A stretch of DNA of 13,213 nucleotides from JAFGHJ01 sp964631335 (GTDB lineage: Bacteria > Hydrothermota > UBA3072). Location: assembly GCA_964631335.1 (NCBI GenBank), contig CAZVXD010000054.1:1-13213 (forward strand), written 5' to 3'. The position numbers were made by a program, and so were the translations under genes. The notes beneath the pieces were generated by a model, which ran no database searches, was not told the DNA's origin, and was given only the letters and a program-made list of their open reading frames with translations. Positions 5,079 through 12,873 of this stretch are shown one piece after another; positions within the stretch are counted from its first letter, which is position 1, and each line of letters begins with the position of its first letter.

Positions 5079-7766
5079 ATGCCTATAAAAATAGAAAATA
5101 CAAACAAATACAAAATAAAGATTCTTTTATGCGGAGCTCCTCTGGCGGGTAATATGGGAGCTCAAGCCATGAGCATAACCATTATAGATGAAATAAAGGA
5201 AATTCTCGGAGCAGACAGAATCAAGGTTACACAACTCGCGAAATACCCCTCCAACGAAAGAGAAAAATGCCAAAAGGAAGGCTGGGAGATAATACCTTTT
5301 ACTAATAAAACACAATTTTTAAAGGGTATACCTTTTTCTATATTATATGTTTTTCTGAGAATATTTGATCTACCAAGACGATGGCTGACTAATGCTACTT
5401 TTTCAGCTTACTTAAACAATGATATATTAATAGATATTTCGGGAATTTCCTTTTCTGATAAAAGGCCGCTTTCAGCGCTTTTAATAAATACGTTATGGCT
5501 CTTACCGGCATTGGCTACAGGTCTTCCATACATTAAAGGCTGCCAGGCTTTAGGACCTTTTAAAAATCCCTTTGTCAGGATTGCATCCCGTTTTTTTCTC
5601 ACAAGGGCTAAAATTCTGATTGTCAGAGGCGAAGAAAGCGCAAAATTCGTCAGGGAACTGCTCCCTAAGAAAAAATTCTATCAATTGCCCGATATCGCTT
5701 TTAATTTAAAACCCCCTTCGGAAGAAGAAATTTACAAAGTATTAGGTAGAATCGGTATAAAAAAAGATAAGTCCTTTTGTGCTGTAGGACCAAGTTGGGT
5801 TCTGGAAGAAAAAATGGAAGAAAAAATCAGAAAAAAAGAATCAGGTCTTCTCAGAGGAAAATTTTTCAGTCTTTTAAGTTCTTTTTTCGGAGCAGGCTAC
5901 TTAAAACACAAGAAGGCTATCTCAACTACAGGAGAAAGCGTATACTCCGAAATTATGGCTAAAGCCGTAGATAAGCTTGTACAAATAACCGATTACGATA
6001 TTCTCATGATTCCACATTCAAGGGCTGTCAGGCAATCTCCCCTCGACGATCTGGAAATTTGCAAAAGAATCAAGCAATTGTCTCTTAACCCTGACAGAAT
6101 AATGATAATCGAAGATAAGCTTTCTGCTAAAACATTAAAAGGCATTATAGGTAAGGCAGAAGTTGCTCTTGGATCTCGATTCCATTTTATAGTATCTTCG
6201 ATTTCTCAAAACGTTCCGACGCTCGCGGTATCCTGGAGCCATAAGTATAAAGAAATGATGCGAATGTTTGGATTGGAAGAATTTACACTAAACTATGATA
6301 ATCTCGATGAGAATTCACTTTTAGCAGGCATAGAGCGTTTATGGAAAAACAGAACAAAAATCAGGAAACAAATAAACTTTAAATTACCTAAAATAAAAAA
6401 ATTATCGAAATACAACGCAAAAATAATAGTCGATTTTATAAAAAATTATAAAAAAGAAAAGATAACAATCAATGATGTAGTAAAGAGACACCTTTGCGCA
6501 GGCTGCGGAAGCTGTGTTTCCTCATGTCCCGTAAACGCTATAAATATGTATGAAAACAAAATCGGAGAATTAGTACCTTCGATTAATTTCGAAAAATGCA
6601 TTTTCTGTGGAACATGTGTCGATGTATGCCCCGGATACGAAGTAAATTTCAAGAAATTCGCGAATGAAATGTTCGACAGAAATTGTAAAACCTCACCCTT
6701 TGGAGCTTACCGCAAACTTTACCTTTCAAGATCAAAGGATAAAAAGTTCTTAATCGAAAGGTCCTCGGGAGGAACTATTACCGATATAATACGCTCGGAA
6801 ATGAAAAACAAGAATATTGAAGGCTGCATTGTTATCTCACCGGGCGACAACCCCTTTTACCCAAAAGCAAAAATAGTCAGAAATGAAAAGGAATTATTAG
6901 ATTCATCCACAAGCTGTTACTGTCCCGTATCCGTCTGTGAGATATTAAACGAAATAAGAAAAGAAAAAAAAGGGAATTACGCTTTTGTAGGATTACCATG
7001 CCATATTCACGGTCTAAAAAAAACTATGGAACGCTTTCCTTCTTTAGAAAAAAGGATTTCTCTTGTTTTAGGTCTTTTCTGCGGAAACACCAAAAGTTTT
7101 GACGCCACCAGATATTTTCTGAAAAGTCGAGGGATAAATTTAAGAAAAGTAAAAGGGATTGACTACAGAGGCGGAAGTGGTTTAGGAGACTTGCATATCC
7201 TTTTAAAAGGCGGAAGCACAAAAAATATAAATAGAAGGAACGGAAGCATTATAGACCTTTTAAAGGCAGAAGCAGCTTTCGGCTTTCATAATTTCCTTAC
7301 ACCGAGGCGATGTCTGTTTTGTCCAGATGAAACGGCAGAACTTGCAGACATTTCTTTTGGCGACGCCTGGCTGCCCGACATAATAAAAAAACACCCCGAC
7401 GGTTCGGACATAGTAATCGTAAGAACAAAAAGAGGCGAAGAGGCCTATGCTTCGATGGTTTCTTTAAAGTTCCAAGAGTCAGAAGAAATAAACGAAGAAA
7501 CGGTTTGCCGTTCTCAAAAAATAGCCTTAAAATATAAAAACGGAATAAACTCTTACATTAAAGCCGGAGGAATACTGGGTTTAAACACACCGGAATACTC
7601 AACAAATCCTTATAAAAAAACCAAAACAAGAAAGGTAATTTTAACCGCAACACTCGAATTGTTTTTTAACAATGTGGGAAAGATTCATTTATTGAGATAT
7701 TTTATTTTGCCACTGGAAGCCACATTCCTTACAACCCGCTTTATATTGAGAAAATTAAATCTATGA
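5079..7766 (+). CDS. Fused polysaccharide pyruvyl transferase and ferredoxin/FrhB-like oxidoreductase
   Basis: A single 895-residue frame joins two enzymes usually seen as separate genes. Residues about 12-430 are a WcaK/CsaB-type pyruvyl transferase, which adds a ketal-linked pyruvate from phosphoenolpyruvate to a sugar. It has G-N-M-G-A-Q-A-M (24-31) and the family's R-F-H block (R367, H369), followed by V-P-T and W-S-H-K-Y (386-390). A lysine-rich linker (about 430-468) leads to a ferredoxin domain with two [4Fe-4S] cysteine sets: C473, C476, C479, C483 and C507, C510, C513, C517. Residues about 545-830 are FrhB/FdhB-like (F420 hydrogenase beta family, flavin-binding), with C613, C615, C641, C668, C745 and C748 and the A-D-I-S-F-G-D-A-W block (756-764). 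It starts with no gap after DUF354 and overlaps the next gene by four bases. The substrate is unknown; a redox step on the pyruvylated glycan is inference. Confidence 0.92.
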   Translation: MPIKIENTNKYKIKILLCGAPLAGNMGAQAMSITIIDEIKEILGADRIKVTQLAKYPSNEREKCQKEGWEIIPFTNKTQFLKGIPFSILYVFLRIFDLPRRWLTNATFSAYLNNDILIDISGISFSDKRPLSALLINTLWLLPALATGLPYIKGCQALGPFKNPFVRIASRFFLTRAKILIVRGEESAKFVRELLPKKKFYQLPDIAFNLKPPSEEEIYKVLGRIGIKKDKSFCAVGPSWVLEEKMEEKIRKKESGLLRGKFFSLLSSFFGAGYLKHKKAISTTGESVYSEIMAKAVDKLVQITDYDILMIPHSRAVRQSPLDDLEICKRIKQLSLNPDRIMIIEDKLSAKTLKGIIGKAEVALGSRFHFIVSSISQNVPTLAVSWSHKYKEMMRMFGLEEFTLNYDNLDENSLLAGIERLWKNRTKIRKQINFKLPKIKKLSKYNAKIIVDFIKNYKKEKITINDVVKRHLCAGCGSCVSSCPVNAINMYENKIGELVPSINFEKCIFCGTCVDVCPGYEVNFKKFANEMFDRNCKTSPFGAYRKLYLSRSKDKKFLIERSSGGTITDIIRSEMKNKNIEGCIVISPGDNPFYPKAKIVRNEKELLDSSTSCYCPVSVCEILNEIRKEKKGNYAFVGLPCHIHGLKKTMERFPSLEKRISLVLGLFCGNTKSFDATRYFLKSRGINLRKVKGIDYRGGSGLGDLHILLKGGSTKNINRRNGSIIDLLKAEAAFGFHNFLTPRRCLFCPDETAELADISFGDAWLPDIIKKHPDGSDIVIVRTKRGEEAYASMVSLKFQESEEINEETVCRSQKIALKYKNGINSYIKAGGILGLNTPEYSTNPYKKTKTRKVILTATLELFFNNVGKIHLLRYFILPLEATFLTTRFILRKLNL

Positions 7767-8752
7767 AAACAAAAAACCGAATTAAGGTAAATAAGATTTT
7801 TGGAATTTCTGTCTGGCTACTCACCATAATAATTATAGTTATGCTGTATCTGTATATGCGCGGCAGAAAGGAAATCTTTCAAGAACTTTTAAAAATCGAT
7901 TTTAAGGACATTATATTATTAACACCAATATGGATTTCATTATCTTTTGCTCGAAGTTACACCAGAAAGATAATGGCTGCTTCTTTTGGAGTTAAGTTAA
8001 AATTTATCGACTGGTATGGTCTATATCTTTTTACGAACATGTTGAGTTTGATCATACCAGCCCGGGGAGATTTTATTTTCAGCGCCGCTTATTTAAAAAA
8101 GAAATATAATCTTCCCATATCGAGTTTCTTGAGTATAGTTTATGGTAATTCTATTCTGCTCGCGTTAACTCTGAGCCTTGAAGCTATGGCTATTTTACTT
8201 TACGTCGGTTTAAAAGAAAATGTATGGAACCTAAAAATGTGGTACATAATGGGAGGAACAGCTGCTCTGGCGATTTTCCTTGCTTTCTTACCGCACAAAA
8301 AAATATCAGGAGAAAACTGGATCGCGAAAAAATTGAATAATATGGTTGAAAGCTGGAAACAACTGCGTTCGAATACAACTCTACTTATAAAACTGGTTTT
8401 TCTGGAAGTGTTAGGTTCTGTTTTTTTCGCCTTCTGGATGTTTTTTTCTTATCAAGTGCTGGATTTTGATATCAGTTTTCCAAATGCCTTTTTTGCGGGT
8501 ATAGCCTGTCAGATGAGTTACTTTTTCAAAATTACACCGGGCAATCTGGGCATAAGGGAATCCCTTGTGGGTTTTGTCTCAGAAATAAGCAATGCAGGAT
8601 TCGCGCAGGGAGTAACAGTAACTTTACTTCAAAGAGGTCTTTCAACTTTAGGATTTTTAATCCTTGGAGGTGTTTTCGGGATTTTTATAATAAGAAAAAT
8701 TCTATCGATGGGATTGAATATAAAACATATGAATTCAAAAAATAACGGTTAA
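7763..8752 (+). CDS. Flippase-like membrane protein (LPG-synthase TM / UPF0104 family)
   Basis: A 329-residue integral membrane protein with roughly seven to eight hydrophobic segments. It belongs to the family that forms the membrane half of lysylphosphatidylglycerol synthase and is often annotated 'flippase-like'. Supporting motifs are the I-P-A-R-G-D loop (98-103), followed by a K-K-K-Y-x-L-P helix, and the signature ITPGNLGIRE (257-266). There is no C-terminal soluble aminoacyl-transferase domain, so it is not a full MprF. The ATG overlaps the preceding stop (ATGA), which shows translational coupling. Located between a cytoplasmic transferase and a GT-C-like protein, it may move a lipid-linked sugar across the membrane; this role is inferred from context and not proven for the family. 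Confidence 0.83.
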   Translation: MKTKNRIKVNKIFGISVWLLTIIIIVMLYLYMRGRKEIFQELLKIDFKDIILLTPIWISLSFARSYTRKIMAASFGVKLKFIDWYGLYLFTNMLSLIIPARGDFIFSAAYLKKKYNLPISSFLSIVYGNSILLALTLSLEAMAILLYVGLKENVWNLKMWYIMGGTAALAIFLAFLPHKKISGENWIAKKLNNMVESWKQLRSNTTLLIKLVFLEVLGSVFFAFWMFFSYQVLDFDISFPNAFFAGIACQMSYFFKITPGNLGIRESLVGFVSEISNAGFAQGVTVTLLQRGLSTLGFLILGGVFGIFIIRKILSMGLNIKHMNSKNNG

Positions 8753-8757
8753 TAACC

Positions 8758-8762
8758 GGAGG
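8758..8762 (+). promoter_or_regulatory. Strong ribosome binding site for the YfhO-family gene
   Basis: A GGAGG lies five bases before the ATG at 8768. It is the clearest Shine-Dalgarno sequence in this operon and fixes the start of the YfhO-like gene. Confidence 0.75.
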
Positions 8763-8767
8763 TTTTA

Positions 8768-11176
8768 ATGTTTGATTTATCTTTATATAAAAGAAAGAGT
8801 GTTATAATTTTTATTTTATTCGTTTTATCGTTAATATATTTCTGGGAATTTATTACCCCGGCAAAAATGATATACGGTTCTGACTGGCTTCTTTCGATTT
8901 TTCCAAGCCGTCTCTCATGGGTTAATTATGTTAAAGACTTCAAAACATTACCATTGTGGGATAGTTTTAGTTTTTCAGGACATCCGACAGTGGCAACAAC
9001 CGGAGCCGGAGGGCTCGTCTATCCTCTAAATATTCTACAATTTATCTGTCCAGTTCATCTCGCCTGGAGTCTTTTATACATAATTCACATATTCCTTGCG
9101 GGATTCGGAATGTGGTTTCTATTAAGAAGCTACAACCTTTCTCCATTATCTTCACTTGTCGGGGCTGTGGCATTCATGTTCGCCGGACAAATTATATCGA
9201 CAACAGAAGGAGGCCATCAAAGCAGAACAATAGCCGGGATAATGTTACCATTTGCTTTTTTATTTATACACCGGGCGATGGATTCAAAAAAGATTGTAGA
9301 TTTCCTAATATTCGGAGGAATTACCGGCTTAATAATGCTTTCCGGACAGCCCCAAATATGTTACTGGGGAATGATCGCTGTTCTAATCTATTTCATATTA
9401 GAGTTAATATGGCATCGAAAAATGTCCGATAACCGCGAAACACTAAAAGTTCTCTTAAGCTCGGCAGCCGGCTTCTTAGTTCTATTCCTTATTGTCTCCA
9501 TAAGTGTCCTACCTCCTATTCTCGCCTTAAGTTACGGAGTGAGAGGAGCCAGCAAAGGCTACAGCTACACTACATCCTGGTCAATGCCAACTGCAGAAAT
9601 GTTCAATCTCATTGCGCCACATTTTTCAGGTATACTGGAAAATTATTGGGGAGAAAATCCTTTTAAATTAGATTCTCGATACCTCGGTATTTTACCTATA
9701 ATTTTATTTGGTTTTTCTTTTTTCTACAGAGAAAATAAAAAATTAGTCAAATTTTTTGCTTTCTTTACAGCTGTATCACTTATCCTCGCTCTGGGTAAAA
9801 ACACCCCTCTATTCAGGGTATATTACTACCTGATTCCTATGGCTAAAAAATTCAGAGCTCCGTCGATGTTTTTCTTTCTTACCACCTTTGGCATTTGTGT
9901 TCTATCAGGATTCGGGACAGAAGCACTTTTAAAATTTAAAGACAAAAAAAATAACTACGAGAAGAAAAAAGCGTTTATTTATTTGGGTATATTAACCGGA
10001 ATAATTTTGCTATTCGCTATAATTGTAAGTCTCGGAGATAAAAGTATAGTAAGCTGGATGAAAAGTCACTATGCAAATAATTGGTCTGGGATCATCTCCA
10101 GAGAAGGGATACAGCAAAAAATCTATTTGATGAGCGTAAATTTTTCTCGTTTCAAAAAAAGCCTATGGATTTCGGCTCTTCTTTTCGTCATAAACGGGAC
10201 ACTAATTTACTTTATTATAGAAAAAAAGGTTAAAACCCCAATCATTGTTCCAATTCTGGCGTTAATCTTAATCATCGATCTATGGTCGATCGATAAAAAA
10301 TATCTTACTTCGGTAGAAAGCCCGGAACGATATTTTGAAGCCGATGAAATTACCAGATTCATCAAACAGGATAATGAATTATTCAGGGTATTTCCTTTTA
10401 ACTACGAAGGTAGGAGCCGCAACAGATATTTCCAATATCATAATATCGAAAATGTGGGCGGCTACGCGCCAAACCCGCCCGCAAGATATCAAGAACTCAT
10501 CGGAGCAGGCAGAAGCGCTATGTTCAATCCCGAAAATCTTCTCAAATATCCGCATCTCTTATCCATGTTGAACGTCAAATATATAATCGGACCTCGAATG
10601 CCCGAAGATTTATCCACTTATAACGAACGTACAAGAAAATTGATCGAAGCTTATAATAGCTTCTATGCTAAATTTGAAGTCGCATTCGCAGGTCAAAAAT
10701 ACCTGCTTTTAGAGAACAGGAGTTTTTTACCCAGGACTTCTCTTGTTTACAACTATACTGTCGCGGATACATCTGAAGAAGTATCGAGTAAAATTTTATC
10801 CGAAGAAATAGAACCGGGAAATAAGGTATTCTTAGAAGAAAAAGCAGAAATATTACTTTCTAAAGGAGAGGGCAAAGCCGATCTCGTAAAAAACATCGCA
10901 AATGAGAGAATCATAAATGTGAAAACCGATAAACCGGCATTTCTTATATACAGGGAAAATTATCATCCGGACTGGAAATGTTATATAGATAACAAAAAAG
11001 AAAAAATATACAAGGCTAATTATATATTCTACGGAGTTTTTGTACCTGAGGGAGAACATAAAATTCGGTTCGTTTACGAATCGGCAATATTTAATATCGC
11101 TTCGATTTTGAGCTTAACCGGCTTCTTAATTCTTATTACAGCGCTAATCTTCTCCTTCAAAAAAGACAAAAAATAA
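8768..11176 (+). CDS. YfhO-family multi-pass membrane protein, putative GT-C glycosyltransferase
   Basis: An 802-residue membrane protein. A first TM helix (about 11-29) leads into a loop with G-S-D-W (37-40; D39 is in the place of the GT-C catalytic acid) and L-P-L-W-D-S-F-S-F-S-G-H-P (61-73), typical of YfhO. About a dozen hydrophobic segments follow up to residue 510. The extracytoplasmic C-terminal part contains N-V-K-Y-I-I, L-P-R-T-S and Y-H-P-D-W-K blocks, then E-G-E-H-K-I-R-F-V-Y and a last TM helix (about 775-795). In Firmicutes YfhO proteins transfer sugars from a polyprenyl-phosphate carrier to teichoic acids outside the cell. Here the acceptor is unknown, and a surface polysaccharide or protein is plausible. 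The gene follows the flippase-like gene by 15 bases and ends the operon before a terminator. Confidence 0.88.
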   Translation: MFDLSLYKRKSVIIFILFVLSLIYFWEFITPAKMIYGSDWLLSIFPSRLSWVNYVKDFKTLPLWDSFSFSGHPTVATTGAGGLVYPLNILQFICPVHLAWSLLYIIHIFLAGFGMWFLLRSYNLSPLSSLVGAVAFMFAGQIISTTEGGHQSRTIAGIMLPFAFLFIHRAMDSKKIVDFLIFGGITGLIMLSGQPQICYWGMIAVLIYFILELIWHRKMSDNRETLKVLLSSAAGFLVLFLIVSISVLPPILALSYGVRGASKGYSYTTSWSMPTAEMFNLIAPHFSGILENYWGENPFKLDSRYLGILPIILFGFSFFYRENKKLVKFFAFFTAVSLILALGKNTPLFRVYYYLIPMAKKFRAPSMFFFLTTFGICVLSGFGTEALLKFKDKKNNYEKKKAFIYLGILTGIILLFAIIVSLGDKSIVSWMKSHYANNWSGIISREGIQQKIYLMSVNFSRFKKSLWISALLFVINGTLIYFIIEKKVKTPIIVPILALILIIDLWSIDKKYLTSVESPERYFEADEITRFIKQDNELFRVFPFNYEGRSRNRYFQYHNIENVGGYAPNPPARYQELIGAGRSAMFNPENLLKYPHLLSMLNVKYIIGPRMPEDLSTYNERTRKLIEAYNSFYAKFEVAFAGQKYLLLENRSFLPRTSLVYNYTVADTSEEVSSKILSEEIEPGNKVFLEEKAEILLSKGEGKADLVKNIANERIINVKTDKPAFLIYRENYHPDWKCYIDNKKEKIYKANYIFYGVFVPEGEHKIRFVYESAIFNIASILSLTGFLILITALIFSFKKDKK

Positions 11177-11267
11177 ACCTGGTATTGGATTTTAAGGAAG
11201 GAGTGATATTGTTACTGTAATCGGATATTGAAGATCAGAAAACTAATATAAATTTTTCAAGAAAATT

Positions 11268-11310
11268 TCCGGGAAGTTTACGATAGAACATACTTCCCGG
11301 ATTCTTTTAT
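11268..11310 (+). terminator. Rho-independent terminator of the glycan operon
   Basis: A perfect GC-rich stem TCCGGGAAGT (11268-11277) pairs with ACTTCCCGGA (11292-11301) around a 14-base loop and is followed by a T-rich run (TTCTTTTATT). It lies about 90 bases after the YfhO stop codon. Confidence 0.8.
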
Positions 11311-11346
11311 TAATGAATGTTCCTAGTTTTTTTCTCATTAATAAAA
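11305..11346. repeat. Perfect 12-bp AT-rich inverted repeat
   Basis: TTTTATTAATGA (11305-11316) is exactly repeated in inverse as TCATTAATAAAA (11335-11346), with an 18-base spacer that holds a run of seven T. The stem is almost all A-T, so as RNA it is weak. It directly follows the terminator hairpin and lies 20 bases before the next promoter. It could be a second termination aid or a protein-binding palindrome. Confidence 0.5.
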
Positions 11347-11366
11347 ATTTATAATGGTTTAGAAGC

Positions 11367-11394
11367 TTGACTTTATATAATCTATTTCTATACT
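11367..11394 (+). promoter_or_regulatory. Promoter for the beta-barrel-like gene
   Basis: TTGACT (11367-11372, five of six matches) and TATACT (11389-11394, five of six matches) are 16 bases apart. Transcription would start near 11401, only about 12 bases before the ATG, leaving just enough room for the GAGG ribosome binding site. Confidence 0.55.
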
Positions 11395-11412
11395 AAAAAC
11401 AGAGGTTAAAGA

Positions 11413-12108
11413 ATGTTATTTTTATTAATTTTCGCAATGTTTCCTCCTTTAAGAACAGCGGAGGAGTTCGGATTCGGGAATATACCCGAAATGCCCGAAA
11501 ACTCTCTTTCCGCCAGCTATCAAAATCTCTATGCTGTACCGGAACTCCAGACTGTTAAAATCGATTGGGTGAATAATTCTTATGGTATAGGAATTTCACA
11601 CTTTGGCACTTCTTTCTACAGGGAACTTACACTGGAAGGAATATTAACAAAGCAAATAGAACAAACTTTCTTCATAATAAAACCTTCTCTTTTAAGTCTA
11701 TCTCAAGAAGATGAAAATAACCTCGGATTTACCACCGAATTCCTGATAGGATTTTCCTTGTCGAACCACAGTATCTATCTCAGATCTTTTCACCCGGTTT
11801 CATGGATCAGAAACAGCACGATCTTATCGGAATTAGAATTATGTGGTGTTTACAACGACGAGTGGAATAAAATAGGGGTAAAGATAAACTCCACGGAAAA
11901 CTGGGGTATAGGTCTGGGGTTTGGTTACGAAATCAGATTCCCAACTTTCAATGCCTCTCTCGGGCTGCTTACCAATCCTTTAATTCCCACCGCCGGCTTC
12001 TCATTCGATTTGCAAAATACGGAATTCGTTATAGGCGTTCAGAACCATCCGCAATTAGGATTATCGGAAACATTTACAGTAAACTACCTGTCGCGGCAAA
12101 ACCGATAA
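11413..12108 (+). CDS. Exported hypothetical protein, probably a small beta-barrel
   Basis: A 231-residue protein that I do not assign to a named family. The start ATG follows GAGG (11402-11405). The N-terminus MLFLLIFAMFPPLRTA is a short hydrophobic leader with a possible signal-peptidase site after residue 16, though it lacks the usual positive N-region. The remainder alternates polar and hydrophobic residues and is rich in G, S, N and aromatic residues, in blocks such as YGIGISHFG, GFTTEFLIGFSLS, WGIGLGFGYEI and AGFSFDL. This is what short antiparallel barrel strands look like. The C-terminal stretch V-Q-N-H-P-Q-L-G-L-S-E-T-F resembles the last strands of PorV-like outer-membrane proteins, but that is only a resemblance. 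It lies upstream of a helix-hairpin-helix secreted protein, which may work at the same membrane. Confidence 0.68.
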   Translation: MLFLLIFAMFPPLRTAEEFGFGNIPEMPENSLSASYQNLYAVPELQTVKIDWVNNSYGIGISHFGTSFYRELTLEGILTKQIEQTFFIIKPSLLSLSQEDENNLGFTTEFLIGFSLSNHSIYLRSFHPVSWIRNSTILSELELCGVYNDEWNKIGVKINSTENWGIGLGFGYEIRFPTFNASLGLLTNPLIPTAGFSFDLQNTEFVIGVQNHPQLGLSETFTVNYLSRQNR

Positions 12109-12142
12109 AATTTGAAAATGGGAAATAATATTTTAAATTTTG

Positions 12143-12216
12143 TTAGTGAGTTAGTGGGTTGGTGTGTTGGTGAGTTAACAAAAACAGACCAACAGACTAA
12201 CCTATCCACAGACCAA
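12143..12216. repeat. Two opposed, phased 8-bp tandem repeat arrays
   Basis: Left array (12143-12174): four head-to-tail 8-mers TTAGTGAG, TTAGTGGG, TTGGTGTG, TTGGTGAG, consensus TTRGTGNG. After a 10-base spacer (12175-12184) the right array (12185-12216) has four 8-mers CAGACCAA, CAGACTAA, CCTATCCA, CAGACCAA. Three of these are TTRGTCTG on the other strand and one is divergent. In register the two arms pair at roughly two thirds of positions, giving a long imperfect hairpin. It lies in the 225-base gap before the Nudix gene. A T-rich stretch follows at 12229-12245. Confidence 0.75.
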
Positions 12217-12345
12217 CCATGTTATCCATTTTGCTTTTTTATCTTTGATATTTTATTTCCGAACAACATGCAAGTATATGGATTAAACGTAAATTTATCG
12301 ACTATCGAACAAACCCAGTATTCAATAAAATAAATGGGGTATAAA

Positions 12346-12873
12346 ATGAAAGAAAAAACACTCGAAGAAAAAAGGATTTTTACAGGCAATCTTCTGAAAT
12401 TTAACGCGGATAGGGTTATCCTCGAGAACGGAATAAAGACCTTCAGAGAATATGTAGCTCATCCGGGAGCAGTCGCCGCCCTTCCTTTTCTTAACTCTTC
12501 CGAGATTTTGCTTGTAAAACAATATCGTTATCCCGTAGGAAACTATACCCTCGAGATACCGGCGGGAACCATAGAAGAAGGAGAAACTCCTGAAAACTGT
12601 ATAAAAAGAGAACTTCAGGAAGAAATAAACTATAAACCCGGCAAGCTTAAAAGCCTGGGTTGGGTTTACCTTACCCCGGGTTACAGCAACGAAAAAATCC
12701 ACCTGTTTGAAGCGACTGAATTGAAATCCGCAGAAAAAAAAGCCGAAGAGGACGAAAATATCGAGGTTGTAAGAATGAAAATCGAAGAAGCGCTTTCCGG
12801 AATCAATTCAGGTGAAATAAAAGATGGTAAAACTGTTATTGCTATTCTCTCTCATTTCAATAGAGCCGTTTGA
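12346..12873 (+). CDS. Nudix hydrolase, ADP-ribose pyrophosphatase type
   Basis: A 175-residue protein of the NudF/ADPRase group, which hydrolyses ADP-ribose (or related sugar nucleotides) to AMP and a sugar phosphate with Mg2+. The Nudix box runs from G74 to Y96 (G-x5-E-x7-R-E-L-x-E-E), with E80, R88, E89, E92 and E93 intact; the usual Gly near its end is Asn (EEINY). Upstream, H-P-G-A-V-A-A-L-P (39-47) and V-K-Q-Y-R-Y-P (57-63) are typical ADPRase segments, and a T-P-G-Y-S-N-E block follows the box, as in the family. The start at 12346, preceded by GGGGT, matches the usual MKEKxLEEK-like opening; the in-frame ATG at 12334, which lacks a ribosome binding site, would add four residues. The next gene begins inside its 3' end. 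Confidence 0.92.
   Translation: MKEKTLEEKRIFTGNLLKFNADRVILENGIKTFREYVAHPGAVAALPFLNSSEILLVKQYRYPVGNYTLEIPAGTIEEGETPENCIKRELQEEINYKPGKLKSLGWVYLTPGYSNEKIHLFEATELKSAEKKAEEDENIEVVRMKIEEALSGINSGEIKDGKTVIAILSHFNRAV
12810..12815 (+). promoter_or_regulatory. Ribosome binding site inside the Nudix gene
   Basis: AGGTGA lies eight bases before the ATG at 12824. It supports a start of the helix-hairpin-helix gene within the Nudix coding sequence, in a different frame. Confidence 0.6.

Noticed and set aside
5777..5962. Short plus-strand frame in the pyruvyl transferase region, as a sign of a frameshift or a split gene
   Set aside because: The main frame is unbroken with family motifs on both sides; the short frame is Lys/Arg-rich by-product.
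7763..8752. Full MprF (lysyl-phosphatidylglycerol synthase)
   Set aside because: Only the membrane domain is present; at 329 residues there is no soluble transferase domain, so the lysyl transfer reaction should not be assigned.
9112..9432. A 106-codon plus-strand frame inside the YfhO-like gene
   Set aside because: It is an alternative frame of a well-supported membrane protein, with no start signal and a composition unlike a real protein.
12245..12280. A promoter just before the Nudix gene (TTGATA ... TATATG)
   Set aside because: The spacing is about 24 bases and no better -10 sequence lies at 16-18 bases.
12112..12333. A 73-codon plus-strand frame across the gap before the Nudix gene
   Set aside because: It reads through the octamer arrays, giving low-complexity residues (VSELVGWCVGEL), has no ribosome binding site and no family resemblance. 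The repeats explain it better.
12322..12702. A 126-codon minus-strand frame opposite the Nudix gene
   Set aside because: It is antisense to a gene with an intact Nudix box and encodes an aromatic-rich sequence of no known family.
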